Positions 14,078 through 24,628 are shown, counted from the stretch's first letter. The stretch is DNA of 64,000 nt from Cyanophora paradoxa (GCA_004431415.1 QPMI01000395.1:620001-684000); one strand, 5' to 3'. The notes: generated by a model not told the origin, from the sequence alone. Numbers and translations: made by a program.

Positions 14078-17000
14078 ATGCAAAGCAGGATCGTGCAGAC
14101 GATTCTCCTAAATATTTTGACGGCTTGCGCGCTGCTCAACCATGGCGTACGCGTCCAAGCTGAAGTCATCATCACCGACGGCGCTCCCCCCGGCGGATAT
14201 CTGGCGACCTCGACTCCAACGTGGCTGAACTCCACCGGAGAGCTAACCAAGGACTCGTTCGGCGCATGGTGCGCTCGCTGCGGCCTAACAACGCAGTTTT
14301 AATTGTAGTTATATGATTTGCGCGTCCGCTGCGTCCATGCCATGGCCGTGGCCGGATCCGGAGCCATTCATATAGTAACAGGGCCGGGGCTGGGGCAGGT
14401 CCATGACGGCGGCAACACCTGGGGATCGCGTGCAGATTGAATTCTACTCGACATCGTGCGGCGGAGGCAGTTGCGGAGGGAGTAATGTTGCGGGCGCCAC
14501 TCGGGGAGGAGAGTATATTCGTATAGTGGATATGACCTCCCCGCCTACGCTGATCGCAGCAAAGAAGGTATGACTCGGGAAAGTAAATCGAATTGCTGCT
14601 CTATAACTCGCACGCCTAATCTAGATCTCGACCGCTACAGTACACAACAAACATCTACACAAGCACGTCGGACACTCTTCTCATCATAGCAAAGATGTAC
14701 GAAACTTTGAGGTACCAATTCAGTATGACATACAAGAGCGTTCCTGCAAGCAGTGTGTTCCTCTTTTTTAAGCCCATTCTTAAGCTTCTTCCTTTCGTGC
14801 TGATTGCTTATCCGCCGTTTGCAACTGCAGCTCCGGCCAGTCCCAGGGCCGACTTGACCGATTTGACGCTGAACGATTGTTCAGGTGCCGGAGACGGCAC
14901 ATGGTCTTCGCCATCAACAAAATATGGCGGTGAGTGCACGTGCACGTGCATGAGTGTTCAGGCTCTCCCTGCCTTTGACTGTTTCTCTATGCATTGCGCG
15001 TGGAGTAGGTCCGGGGTTCGTCGCTGAGGAAATCGTGGTCGGCGCTGGAAATGTCTCAAACGCGGCCTCGATTGTTGACTTTAAGCCCGCGTCTTGTACG
15101 ACGTCGGGGTGTTCGGCCCCCGGGGTTACCGGTCAGTACACATCCTGTCTCTTTCGACTCTGGTTCGGATCCCTTTTTCTTGCGCACGTGCACGTGAAGG
15201 GCCCTTTGTTTGACAACCGGTGCCGGCGTGCTCTTTTGCTTTGGCTCTCAGGCACGTTAAACTAGGGCCGGCCGCGGATTGTCCGGGTGGCGCCCTGGCA
15301 ATAACCCTCACGGGATTGAGGGTCGCTCTCAACGGCGACGCAGTTCACGTGAGTTTGTTAGTGTTGCCATTGTTGCTGTTATGTCGCAGCGGTAGCTGTA
15401 TACGTAGCTGATCATGGACGCCCGCGCCCAGTTCATCGCAATCAATCCGAGCGCGCGAGGCACAAATCCCTCGGAGGCTCTCGCAGAGTTGCCCAGAAAT
15501 GTCACCGGAATATATACACTGCTATACTCTGCCAGCATCGATTCGCAAGGCAACACGATCACGCAATTGGCAGTGCCGAATGTTCAGTGGGGAGCGTTTT
15601 CAGGTAGCATGTACACGGCCCTTCCGAGCGGTCCGTTCAACGCGGGAACGGAGCTCCTCGTTATGTTCAACACGGACTCTGGCGACGTTGACTTCCCCTT
15701 CGGCCCCGTTGGGACACCTATTGGCTTCAACACCTCTATTACAGTCAGTGCGTCGTCGCTTCAACGTCGACGCCATGAAAGCTTGATCATACATAATTAT
15801 ATAAGCTTAAACGCTCTTTCCAATACGTACGAGCTCGAGTTCAATTAATGCTCGGCGCGCGCGCAGCTGGCTGCCCCACCCCATCTCCGTCCCCCTCTCC
15901 CTCGGCTCTGGCTACCCCATCTCCGTCCCCGATCACGAGCCCAAGCCCATCGCCGAGCTCGAGCCTGAGCCCCAGCCCTTCCGCGTCACCCTTGCCGAGC
16001 GCCAATGCTGTACCCCCGACACCGAACCCGACCACACCGCCGATATCGATCGCGAGCGCGAGTCCTACCCCGTCTCCGCAGGTGACTACGCTCTTTTCAA
16101 GATCTCTTCCATATTAATGGTGTCATGATCACGGTCGACCTTGCAATTGATATATATGCTTGCTTGAGCAGGCTGTTACTGTGGCACGTATACTTTTAAT
16201 TTGAACATGAGCGGCATCATGATCAGGTCATTCGATTCTCACCCACACGCATGCGCATACTCAGGACGCAAACAATGTCGTCGTGTACACCGTGACTCTT
16301 CCAAGAGCTTTCGCGATTGTTCCCCAGGTGTGCATCTAATTCTAATTTGAATTTCACAAGGGTCTGTTGATTCGATTTTGAGCTTCGAATTCCTGACGTG
16401 GTGTGCTGATCGCAGACCCAAGTTCTCTCAATGTCCATTCCGATGGAAGGCATCATCCCAGCAGGGCAGGCGGTCGAGGTCTTCATCACAGACGACAATT
16501 TAACCTTCAAAAAGAAGGCGGAGAACGCGGTTGTGCTTCCCGCACCAGGAGCTTCCAACGCCAACCGCACCATCCTCCAATTCAGTGAGTCCAATTGCTA
16601 CGCGGCCCGCATGCTTGGGAGCCTAAGCGTTTATTATATATATGCTCGTTTGACCGCTCGCCCGCAGCATCGCCGTCTTTTTCGCAAACAGGCCGCCGCG
16701 GGCTCCGTCAGGTCGTGGGGGTTGATGTGCGTTGCTTCAAAAATATATAAATACTGTGCTCGCGATTTCTTGGCAAAGCCTTGGAGGCTAATTCCAATCT
16801 TTCTTGCAATTGGCGCAGTACAACACTCGCATTGAGCAGCCCGGAATCGCCCCGATCGTTATTAAGAAGGTACCATTTCGCATTGTTCGAGGAAGCAACG
16901 CTTTTTGTATAATTATGTTCGCATGCATCGCGGACGCAGTCCTTCCAATGGAGCCCTGTGAGCGCCCCGGCCGCCGTCAACCCGCCTTTGATGCCTTTGC

Positions 17001-17209
17001 TGAACAGTGGAGCGTCCTCACGCCCCGTGCGTCGACTTTGCATCCTTAAGCTTGCCGGGCGATGCAAATTCGCTGCCACAACTCTAACTGACCTCTTTTC
17101 GGAATCGATCGTGCTCGTACGTGCGCAGGGACTCGGGCTCATTTGCATTTGGTTCTTTGTGAGCGTTGCGCTCGCTGGGCTTGCGAAGCTATACAACAGG
17201 CCTGTCTAA
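14078..17209 (+). CDS. Secreted, C-terminally membrane-anchored protein, about 13 exons
   Basis: ATG at 14078 starts a signal peptide (ILLNILTACALLNHGVRVQA). An in-frame ATG at 13955 is also possible but would bury the signal. Exons read: 14078-14268, 14399-14567 (VQIEFYSTSCGGGSCGG), 14641 to about 14740, about 14830-14931, 15016-15141, 15253-15350, about 15450-15745 (NVTGIYTLLYSASIDSQGN), a Ser/Pro-rich stalk at 15864-16081, 16262-16330, 16416-16583, about 16820-16868, about 16940-17030 and a last exon from about 17128. That last exon encodes a membrane segment, GLGLICIWFFVSVALAGLA, and a short tail ending at TAA. Junctions follow GT-AG. Repeated Cys-Gly and beta-rich segments suggest an extracellular beta-sandwich ectodomain on a Pro stalk. 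No family is recognised. Confidence 0.55.
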
Positions 17210-17950
17210 TTATGCAGTCCAATTGATATAATAGCTGACATAGTTTGGATATGCCTGCGTTCCGGCAATAAATCGCTCTGCAGACGTCCTAGACCTGTTT
17301 CGCCCAGAGCTGCGATTTAGGCTACGGCAATCTGTCGATAGGACACATCCTCAGGCCAGAGGAGATGCTTTCGTATTTTCGTTTTTTTCTGTTGCTAGGT
17401 TGCAGTATACGAGATTAGTTAGTGTTCGAATTCCGGCGCCATTCCTAATGTGCACCGATATCGATGATTGTCCGTCGCTTGTATACGTAATGCATGATCA
17501 TGAGTGTCATTGCGAAGTGTCGAGATTATAATCAATTGTTTCGAGTTGGACATATTCATGATCAGCAATTGCAAGTACTAGTCGCTCCACTGTCTCAGAT
17601 CTAGAGCATCAGCTGCAGAGCAGACTAGTATATGTACTCAGGCGCCCCACCGGTACCAGTCGATATCGCTGGCCGGATCCGACGTCGACGGGGCGGCTCA
17701 TGTTTGATTTTCACACGATCAGAAGTTATTTCCAGTTTCGAGCATCCAGATCAGGGCGCGCGGCAGTATTGGGCATGCATATGCAGATCAGTTACATTGG
17801 GAGAGTGGGCGCCGGCGGACTATGATGGATGGCGCTTTAGAGCGCTAGCGAAGAATTCGAAGGAGATACCGGAAATAAATCAAATCAAATCAAAGATGCC
17901 GGAAATGCGAAGATCTAGAGGTATTACAAATCAAAAGCGGAGATAAATTC
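17210..17950. other. Host spacer between membrane-protein gene and insertion site
   Basis: No exon is seen. The stretch is AT-richer than the coding DNA and crowded with short palindromes such as GATATCGATGATT-like and CATGATCATGAG-like runs. Confidence 0.5.
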
Positions 17951-18081
17951 AAAATCAGCCGCCGTTCAACACGATACATGCAGATTCACGCGATTGGCCA
18001 TGGCCATGATATGAACTCGGAATGTCTGCTCACAGGAAGGGCGGCGCCGGCGGCCCGAGGGCGGCGACGAGGGCGGCGGCG
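17951..18081. other. Left half of the interrupted sacsin-like 3' end
   Basis: This stretch matches the reverse complement of 61090-61214: AAAATCAGCCGCCGTTCAAC at its left end and CCCGAGGGCGGCGACGAGGG at its right end, with a diverged middle. It is the original 3' end and downstream flank of the minus-strand sacsin-like gene whose remainder starts at 45451. Its coding part encoded the last dozen residues before the native stop. Confidence 0.75.
18076..18081. repeat. Target-site duplication, left copy (GCGGCG)
   Basis: Three GCG units precede the element and five follow it, while the uninterrupted paralogue has six. The two extra units equal a 6-bp duplication. Microsatellite slippage could shift this count. 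Confidence 0.5.
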
Positions 18082-18389
18082 ACACATATACAACGCCCGG
18101 CTTTTAGACCTCGGCTAATTTAAATTGATATCGTTAGTATATAACCTGTATTTATAATAGATCTAACGTGAATATGTGTGTGTTTTATCTGTTATATGTA
18201 TTTATTTTATCGTGAGTTATAGCTTCTTTTTAATAAAATATGTGAAATATGTATAGTTTATGTGAAGTTTAGCTATATTCTCGATGAGTAGACTTATATA
18301 TCTCGTGAGATTCATTATAGTTTAGGTGTGACTCAACTTAGTTTAATTATAACTTGCCTCAGTCTAAAAGCCGGGCGTTGTATATGTGT
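18082..18389. repeat. Nested 308-bp inverted-repeat unit at left tip
   Basis: The first 28 bp of the element (18082-18109) recur as a perfect inverted copy at 18362-18389, enclosing about 250 bp of AT-rich DNA. Each element end can therefore fold on itself, or present a second integrase-type end facing inward. Confidence 0.85.
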
Positions 18390-18551
18390 GTTGTTCTGAA
18401 TTTTCAATATAAAAGCGACGATCATGCGTCGTTTCATCAAAAACAACTACCATGAGCTGCATGGAACGTTCTGTATGCGGCTCTCTATAAAACAAAGTAG
18501 ATCTATGATATATTATAATTGATTCTTTTGTATTTTAATTGGTCTTATTCA

Positions 18552-18644
18552 GTGTTACAGGTGTTACAGGTTTATCCCAAAGTCCGCCCTAGGAGTGGGG
18601 TCTTGGTTCCCGAGTTTGGGCAAGACCTGTAACACCTGTAACAA
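18552..18644. repeat. Terminal-repeat hairpin A
   Basis: Arms GTGTTACAGGTGTTACAGGT and its complement flank CCCAAA...TTTGGG and a GCCCTAGGAG core. Each arm is a tandem 9-mer, GTGTTACAG. Confidence 0.8.
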
Positions 18645-18832
18645 CGTAAACAATTATCGTGTGCTGCATAAAACATTTCGCGCGCATCGAAAATATGTGA
18701 TAGTGAATAGTTTCGCACTGAAAACGATACGAAATTGATCGTTATAATACAAAAATAATTACTACTGATATTATTATGATATACTAAGACTGATATTTTG
18801 TTGTTTTAATAGGTTCTTACTGAATTAGGTCA

Positions 18833-18925
18833 GTGTTACAGGTGTTACAGGTTCATCCCAAACTTTGCCCTAGGAGGGGGTGGGGGATAGGAAACTTTGG
18901 GATAGACCTGTAACACCTGTAACAC
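18833..18925. repeat. Terminal-repeat hairpin B
   Basis: Same design as hairpin A, with identical 20-bp arms, CCCAAACTTTG and CTTTGGGAT inner segments and a GCCCTAGGAGGGGG core. The loop differs from A. Confidence 0.8.
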
Positions 18926-18983
18926 CTTACTGATTAGCACGTAAATGCATGAGTTTCGCATCGAGATCGTGCGGCTACACATA

Positions 18984-19245
18984 GAAACTACGCAATTTAC
19001 CGCAACTACTCAAAGAAACTACGCAATTTAATACCGGGAACTACTGAAAAGATACCAAAACTACGCAACTACGCAACTTTCAGAAAAAGTTTGAAACTCG
19101 GGGCGGGAAAAATTTAGAAAAGTGAAAAACTTGCGTAGTTGCGTAGTTTTGGTTTCGTTTGCGTAGTTTTGGTTTCGAATTGCGTAGTTTTTCAGGGGAA
19201 GTTGAGTAGTTTCAAGTAGTTTATATATTATAAAGTAGTTTCTTA
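18984..19245. repeat. ACTACGCAA iteron palindrome, left copy 1
   Basis: Clustered ACTACGCAA motifs on the left side (core 19054-19078) face TTGCGTAGT motifs on the right (core 19131-19153) across an A-rich centre with GGGGCGGG. Confidence 0.8.
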
Positions 19246-19399
19246 TTAATATCAATATGATTCTATGATATATACCATGATTTCTCTACTGAAAAGAGCG
19301 CCGGCATACTACAAGGGAAGCTACGCGATAGTTTCGCACTGAAACACGACCGTTTTATAGGCTACGCAATAGTCTCGCACCTAAATGCATGCGGACTCC

Positions 19400-19690
19400 C
19401 GGTAGACTACGCAATTTAACGTAACTACGCATGAAAACTACGCAATCTGATCGCTTTTAATACCGAAAACTACACATTTAATACCAAAACTACGCAACTA
19501 CGCAACTTTCTGAAAAAGTTTAGAAGTTGGCGGGGAAAAAAAATTAGAAAAGTGAAAAACTTGCGTAGTTGCGTAGTTTTGGTATTAATGGCGTAGTTTC
19601 CGGTATTAAGTTGCGTAGTTTAACATAGGTAGTTGAGTAGTTTAAAGTAGTTTTTATTAATTATAAAGTAGTTTATTATTTATCTTATTG
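19400..19690. repeat. ACTACGCAA iteron palindrome, left copy 2
   Basis: Same plan as copy 1: core arms at about 19483-19508 and 19561-19583, with further ACTACGCAA and GTAGTTT satellites outward. Spacer sequence differs from copy 1. Confidence 0.8.
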
Positions 19691-19864
19691 TTATCAGTCT
19701 GAGACTCTATGAAAATCGATTGACCTTAGTGTGAAACAGTGCGCCCCGCCCACTATGCAAGATACATGCCTTTCTTATGCATGATCTATGAAAAATAACA
19801 ATAAACCCAGTCGTCAGACAAGCTGCCTTGGCTGCGCCTCTCTCATTCTTCGAATTCGAATTCT

Positions 19865-20128
19865 TTACATAGGAGCACTCGCAGTTATCTCGCTCATTTT
19901 TACCACAGTCCCGCGATTAAAAGCTTGCTCTACAATCGCTTCCTTTGTGAGTGGAATTGGAATCCCAGCAGCAATACAGGATTGAACTTCTTTGGCTACA
20001 ATGTCATCAGTTGCCGACATTGCACGACTTTTCACTACATTCGTAATCCATTCAGCTGGGGAGAACGCAATATATTCCATTGCTGACTTTTCTGTATTCG
20101 ATAAAATCACTTCGTATATGTTCGACAT
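19865..20128 (-). CDS. Small conserved-looking protein, 87 aa, unknown
   Basis: Last gene of the leftward arm, directly inside the left terminal repeat. The protein is helical and contains SPAEWITNVVKSRAMSATDD and IPIPLTKEAIVEQAFNRGTV. Small proteins with this kind of pattern often accompany fibre genes in phage-like loci, but that resemblance is from memory and unproven. The upstream sequence GTTTCCTTAGAGTAGAG just before ATG resembles the one before the polymerase gene at 37014, which supports this start. No membrane segment or Cys motif is present. Confidence 0.6.
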   Translation of the reverse strand: MSNIYEVILSNTEKSAMEYIAFSPAEWITNVVKSRAMSATDDIVAKEVQSCIAAGIPIPLTKEAIVEQAFNRGTVVKMSEITASAPM

Positions 20129-20150
20129 TCTCTACTCTAAGGAAACAAAA

Positions 20151-21062
20151 TTAATCGATGGCGGTTAGCATGGCTATATAAAATCCACATCTGTCTCCCC
20201 ATACATTCTGAACCCACAGCTCTACATAATCCCCCGGAGAAAGTTCTGCTATTCCTCCTGTCTGCATACCTATCCAGGTCCCAGCAGGATTCGCATTGAA
20301 TCTAAATTGACTCACCGTAGAGCCATTTATTTTTATTTCAAGCAGTGATATGCCACTCGAAACATTCGCTGATAAAGAAGACCCCAAAAGAATGTATATT
20401 CCTTTTGTCTGACATGTGAAACGACCATCAGTAAACGTTGATGTCCCAAGCCTTGAAAAACCAGTAGTATAACTGTTGAATTTAATAAATGTGCTTCCTG
20501 ATGCAAGTGCTGCGGTTCCATATCTTCCCATCATTGGGTGACTATTCATTTTAACATTGCCACTGAATGTGCCAGTGGTTCCAGTAACTCCTCCATTTGC
20601 TGTAAGAAGCCCTGAGAAAGTCCCAGTGCTTCCATTTACTCCTCCACTTGCTGTGAGTAATCCAGTAAATGAGCCTGTCCCACTAACTGTCGCATTCCCA
20701 TTCACCCCCAAGCCAGTCCCGATCCATGCCCCGCCACTGTAAACTTGGAAAGCCGCCGAATTCCTATCAGCCGGATTAAAAGCCGTTTTGGAATCCTGTT
20801 GACCTTCATATAGATTTTCTTTGGTGACCAGCCCCGAAGAGATTGCGGGTCGATTCGATACGATCATTTGAGTAGCTTTAACGAGTCCATCAATCTTGTC
20901 AGCTCTGAGTTCTTTGACTCTGAGTATGCTTTGGTCATTAAAAGAATCGGTTTTCGCTGTCTCAGTCGAAGGGTGGCTCGGAGATAAATCATAGACTGTG
21001 TGTTGGACATTATGGACAGCACTTGCACTCAAAGAAAACACAGGCGTGAATACAGTTGACAT
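20151..21062 (-). CDS. Fibre-like protein with C1q/TNF-like C-terminal domain
   Basis: The 303-residue protein has three parts. Residues 1-110 form a helical N-terminal region. About 110-175 hold Gly/Thr/Ser-rich repeats of the form GLLTASGGVNGSTGTFSG, which suggest a trimeric shaft. About 175-303 form a beta-rich domain with FTCQTKGIYILLGSSLSA, NGSTVSQFRFNANPAGTW and SPGDYVELWVQN, the strand pattern of C1q/TNF-like jelly rolls. Such proteins usually act as trimeric receptor-binding fibres. It lies between the small ORF at 19865 and the tail-fibre-like gene at 21084 on the same strand with 21-22 bp spacers. An attachment role is inference. Confidence 0.65.
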   Translation of the reverse strand: MSTVFTPVFSLSASAVHNVQHTVYDLSPSHPSTETAKTDSFNDQSILRVKELRADKIDGLVKATQMIVSNRPAISSGLVTKENLYEGQQDSKTAFNPADRNSAAFQVYSGGAWIGTGLGVNGNATVSGTGSFTGLLTASGGVNGSTGTFSGLLTANGGVTGTTGTFSGNVKMNSHPMMGRYGTAALASGSTFIKFNSYTTGFSRLGTSTFTDGRFTCQTKGIYILLGSSLSANVSSGISLLEIKINGSTVSQFRFNANPAGTWIGMQTGGIAELSPGDYVELWVQNVWGDRCGFYIAMLTAID

Positions 21063-21083
21063 CTTTTGATTGTTCTTTACTTA

Positions 21084-22547
21084 TTAAGCGAGAATATTAT
21101 TGTTTTGGAGAGGTCCGACAGCAATCCAATGGAGTTTAAGGGTGCGATTTGCTGCTGTGACATTTGTGAAATTAGTCGATGCGAAAGCTGTGAATCTAAC
21201 GATCCATGTAAACTTAGTTTTTAGTCCTACTCTCTCATTATTAACATACTCAGGTCCGATATACACACAGTTGGTCATTTCCCAATTTACAGAGTTGTAG
21301 CTATTCTCGATAGAGGTAGTAATCACTGCATCACTATAAAATGGGGTAGAGAATACGACCGTTCCCGATAACTGAAAGGTCTCTCCTGCATTGTATATTC
21401 TATTTTCCAAAACTACATTCGCTGTCCCTTGTTGCACATATGCATTTGGATTCACATAATTACCGAAATTCGTGAGCAACTCTATGCTGTGATTGTGAGT
21501 AGGTGGCGAAGTAGGTGTGTTAATTAAATCGTCATAGTTCCCGCTTGTAGCCACAGCATGCAAGTTTGGTGTATTAACTAAATCTGTATAGCTCCCACTT
21601 GTAGCCACAGCATGCAAGGTCGGTGCAATAGGGGTGTTAGTTAAATCGTTGTAATCACCACTTGTGGCAACAGCATGCAAATTCGGCTTAGTAAATAACC
21701 TATCCCATGTCCCATTGAAAGGGAGTGTAGATTCTGATATAATTACACCTTGATCAATCCAACGAGGTATATAGCTTGTGAAATCGGGAGGATTTACAAG
21801 ATCATAGTAATTTCCTGTGTATGCTACACTACTCCAAGTCGGCTTCTGAATGATATCACTCCACTTCCCACTAAAACCCGCCGGCACATCTGTAAGCTCT
21901 TTATAGCTCACCTTTTGCTTCGGTATAGAGAGCTCGATGGGCGAGAATGCACCCGAAAGGCGATTTTCAGAGGTGAAATACATGAGACTTTGACTGTTAG
22001 GGAACTCATCCACGAGATTAAAGGTGAAATTCGTGGGCAATTCGAGTCGACTAATTGGGGTGTTGTCGCCTAATATAAATTCGGCGCCTGTATGCACGAC
22101 CGGATTTCTTTGGATATACATATTTGATGCACCTATTACAGGTGCTACTATGGGCACATCCGAATTAACGAGATTGCAAGTGATGGAGAAAATGGTTTTG
22201 GGGGCAAACAGATTGCAATCAAAGGTTATCGTGGCGGGATCAATAGTAGGATCGACATTTGAACAGATCTGAAACATCCACCCACCCACACAGTTGCAAT
22301 TTAGATTTCGAAAGGCTGTGCCTGCCATCGCATCCACATAGCCGATCCCATTTGCAATGTCATAGATGTGACCAAACTCGTAACCGAAAAGGTCATTCCA
22401 TAGGTTAGAAGCCATAGCTCCCATCACATAGCCTTTTAGATTAACAATTAGGTCATTGGATTCACTGGGTATATTGGCATGGGTTATATAAAATTGATTA
22501 TCCAATACAGCATTCTTTACTGTCGTTTCTACTATGGGTTCCGTCAT
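21084..22547 (-). CDS. Phage-tail-fibre-like structural protein
   Basis: The 487-residue protein carries a run of tandem motifs, HAVATSGxYxDLxNTP, at about residues 285-350, plus degenerate copies earlier (AYTGNYYDLVNPPD). This is the repeat typical of bacteriophage long tail fibres and related viral fibres. The N-terminal half is beta-rich with scattered Cys (NLNCNCVGGW, FDCNLFAPK). The C-terminal third is beta-rich without repeats. Spacers are 21 bp to the downstream gene and 29 bp to the upstream gene. It is probably a virion surface fibre. No enzymatic motif is seen. Confidence 0.65.
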   Translation of the reverse strand: MTEPIVETTVKNAVLDNQFYITHANIPSESNDLIVNLKGYVMGAMASNLWNDLFGYEFGHIYDIANGIGYVDAMAGTAFRNLNCNCVGGWMFQICSNVDPTIDPATITFDCNLFAPKTIFSITCNLVNSDVPIVAPVIGASNMYIQRNPVVHTGAEFILGDNTPISRLELPTNFTFNLVDEFPNSQSLMYFTSENRLSGAFSPIELSIPKQKVSYKELTDVPAGFSGKWSDIIQKPTWSSVAYTGNYYDLVNPPDFTSYIPRWIDQGVIISESTLPFNGTWDRLFTKPNLHAVATSGDYNDLTNTPIAPTLHAVATSGSYTDLVNTPNLHAVATSGNYDDLINTPTSPPTHNHSIELLTNFGNYVNPNAYVQQGTANVVLENRIYNAGETFQLSGTVVFSTPFYSDAVITTSIENSYNSVNWEMTNCVYIGPEYVNNERVGLKTKFTWIVRFTAFASTNFTNVTAANRTLKLHWIAVGPLQNNNILA

Positions 22548-22576
22548 TATTTCTCTATTATGGCATTCTACAAAAA

Positions 22577-24607
22577 TTAAGGTCGCATTGGGAGAAGCTC
22601 GTATGTTCTGCCCTCTCGTTGTGCAATTTCCGCCATAAAGTCTGCATTTTCATTCATTATTGATTCAGCCATTCGTTCTGCTCGTGATTTTTTGGGTGCT
22701 GCCCTACTTGCTGGTGGTTGATCAGTTCTCACAACACTAAGACCATGCCCCTCGGCTGACCTCACCTCTAACCCCACATCTCCTTCGGCTGTTTGGGTCA
22801 CATTAAGCTCTGGTGTTGAGTATTTATTACCTGCTCCTGCAATGGTTCTGTCTATGCAAGCACAACATAGAGCTCGGAATTTGTATGCAAGCACAAGTCC
22901 AAGAGCACCGAGAATCGGCAAGAGAATGAGAAGCACTAACGTTCCTGGATCCATTCCTGGCGATCCGACTGGATTTGTAGGATTTGAGGGATTATTAGGT
23001 GTCGTGTTCGGATCTGGATCAGTTGTAGGGGGATCTTTTGAATCGGGATCTGGCTTAGGTGTGTTTGGATTGGGATCGTTTGGTGGCGGTTCTGTCGACC
23101 CTGCTAATGATGTCGGCGCTGTGTATGCATTCGCAAACACGATGGGAGCCGTTGCTGGATTTCCTGTTGAAGACCCTGTAATTGCACCATAGGTATCTGA
23201 GAGATATTTATATAATTCCTTTGTCACAGGTGGATTGCTCACAGATCGGCACACCCAAATATTGCATGTAGTATCATAGACTGTGTCCCTGATAAATGGC
23301 GGTAGAGCTGTCCCACTAAATGACTCAAAGAGCCCATTTCTCGATAGCAACCTATGGGCTGCATCACAGTTCCCACCCTCGAAATATTTGGTAGCCGAAA
23401 TTGCACCTTGCACATAAATATTGCAAGTCGAGTGCATTCCGATGCTATTTAGGTTGGGAGTGTATCTATCATCGAGCCGGACAGTGCACACCCATGGGGA
23501 AGCGGTTTTAATATATTTCTTATCGCCCACTTCGATTACATCTGTATTTGGGTGGCTGTCAAGCTGAGTCCAAACAGCATCATATCTGAAAGTGTAATAA
23601 ACTAAGAGACCATCTGTGGACGATGTGAAAGCAAAGAAGGTCATAAAGTCCGTGGATCCAAAGAAGTCAGCATTGGTCGATGTAAGGGTGACTCTGGGAT
23701 AGCTCATGTTGACAGTCTCAGAAGGGTATGGAATATATGAGGTGTAATTGCGATTGAAAAGATAATAGTGAAATCCATCTGAGACATTCGAGTGAGTGGG
23801 CAAGGTGACTGATAAGGTCTTACTTCGATTCTCAAACGTGTTCTGTATGACAATATTGCAAGTATTAATATATCGAGAATCGAAAAAGTAATTATTCGTT
23901 ACTCGATTATCGATCAGAGTTGCATTGGTTCCATTAAATACGAAATTCTGCCCATTTATTCTCGTAGTATGGAGGTCGGTCACATCGAGAGGATACCTTA
24001 TTTTCAAGCGGTCTTCGGGGTCAAATCGCGGAATAGTTCCTGTTGCCTTCCAATTGATAGTAAAGGGAGGAGAAAGGGACACAGGTGGGATCGCTGAAAG
24101 ATTAAATTTCGCAAAATACAACCCAACAGGATATGCTGTAAGAGCATATGTCACTGTTGCATTTCCGACAAGTGTGAAGCCGGTGGTTGTTATGTTAGTT
24201 GCAACAAATGGGGAGTAGCCGGCTGGTGCATTGTTAATAGAGGTGGTCGACCCATTATTGATCACATACAAATTCGTGTCAGTTATTTCAATAGTAGGAG
24301 GGGAAACAAATGGTGTCTCAAATGTGAAATTAAAATTCGCTGGAACCGCTGCAAGGTATCTATATGTTGTTGCTGATATCTCGGATGCCTGGAATACTTT
24401 GCTTCCCCTCTGCACTACATTACTGGTGTCTTTCACATTGTGATAGGATATACTGGGAGTTGGGGAGAGCACCAACGAAATAGCATCTGGTAAATCAGAC
24501 TTTGTTATATACAGTTCTCTGAGAAACTCCTTTCTAAAAGGGGCGGTCAGTTCTCCAATAGTAGCCGATGATCCTGCGACCACAATATTACAGGTGTTTG
24601 CATTCAA
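22577..24607 (-). CDS. Membrane-anchored surface protein with TCNI repeats
   Basis: 676 residues. Four motifs of the form TCNI(V/Y/W) occur at about residues 5, 250, 396 and 449, so the beta-rich ectodomain appears modular. A Pro/Asp/Asn-rich linker (DPNPNTPKPDPDSKDPP) at about 515-555 leads to a transmembrane helix (TLVLLILLPILGALGLVLAY) and a basic, Cys-containing inner tail. No N-terminal signal peptide is evident. It lies within the leftward structural block. The build (ectodomain, Pro linker, membrane helix) suggests a virion-membrane or host-surface protein. No family is recognised. Confidence 0.6.
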   Translation of the reverse strand: MNANTCNIVVAGSSATIGELTAPFRKEFLRELYITKSDLPDAISLVLSPTPSISYHNVKDTSNVVQRGSKVFQASEISATTYRYLAAVPANFNFTFETPFVSPPTIEITDTNLYVINNGSTTSINNAPAGYSPFVATNITTTGFTLVGNATVTYALTAYPVGLYFAKFNLSAIPPVSLSPPFTINWKATGTIPRFDPEDRLKIRYPLDVTDLHTTRINGQNFVFNGTNATLIDNRVTNNYFFDSRYINTCNIVIQNTFENRSKTLSVTLPTHSNVSDGFHYYLFNRNYTSYIPYPSETVNMSYPRVTLTSTNADFFGSTDFMTFFAFTSSTDGLLVYYTFRYDAVWTQLDSHPNTDVIEVGDKKYIKTASPWVCTVRLDDRYTPNLNSIGMHSTCNIYVQGAISATKYFEGGNCDAAHRLLSRNGLFESFSGTALPPFIRDTVYDTTCNIWVCRSVSNPPVTKELYKYLSDTYGAITGSSTGNPATAPIVFANAYTAPTSLAGSTEPPPNDPNPNTPKPDPDSKDPPTTDPDPNTTPNNPSNPTNPVGSPGMDPGTLVLLILLPILGALGLVLAYKFRALCCACIDRTIAGAGNKYSTPELNVTQTAEGDVGLEVRSAEGHGLSVVRTDQPPASRAAPKKSRAERMAESIMNENADFMAEIAQREGRTYELLPMRP

Positions 24608-24628
24608 AGAATAAACTGTGTTCCACCT

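Larger units (their letters stand above)
18082..19769 (+). repeat. Left terminal inverted repeat, 1688 bp
   Basis: Matches the reverse complement of 43763-45450 with only a few differences. The inner boundary follows GATACATGC. It carries the nested 308-bp unit, two hairpins and two iteron palindromes listed below, and no gene. An apparent 64-residue frame at 19061-19255 is repeat sequence. Confidence 0.93.

Noticed and set aside
19061-19255. 64-residue ORF in left terminal repeat, identical to one at 44277-44471
   Set aside because: It is the iteron palindrome read as protein and is present twice only because the repeat is.
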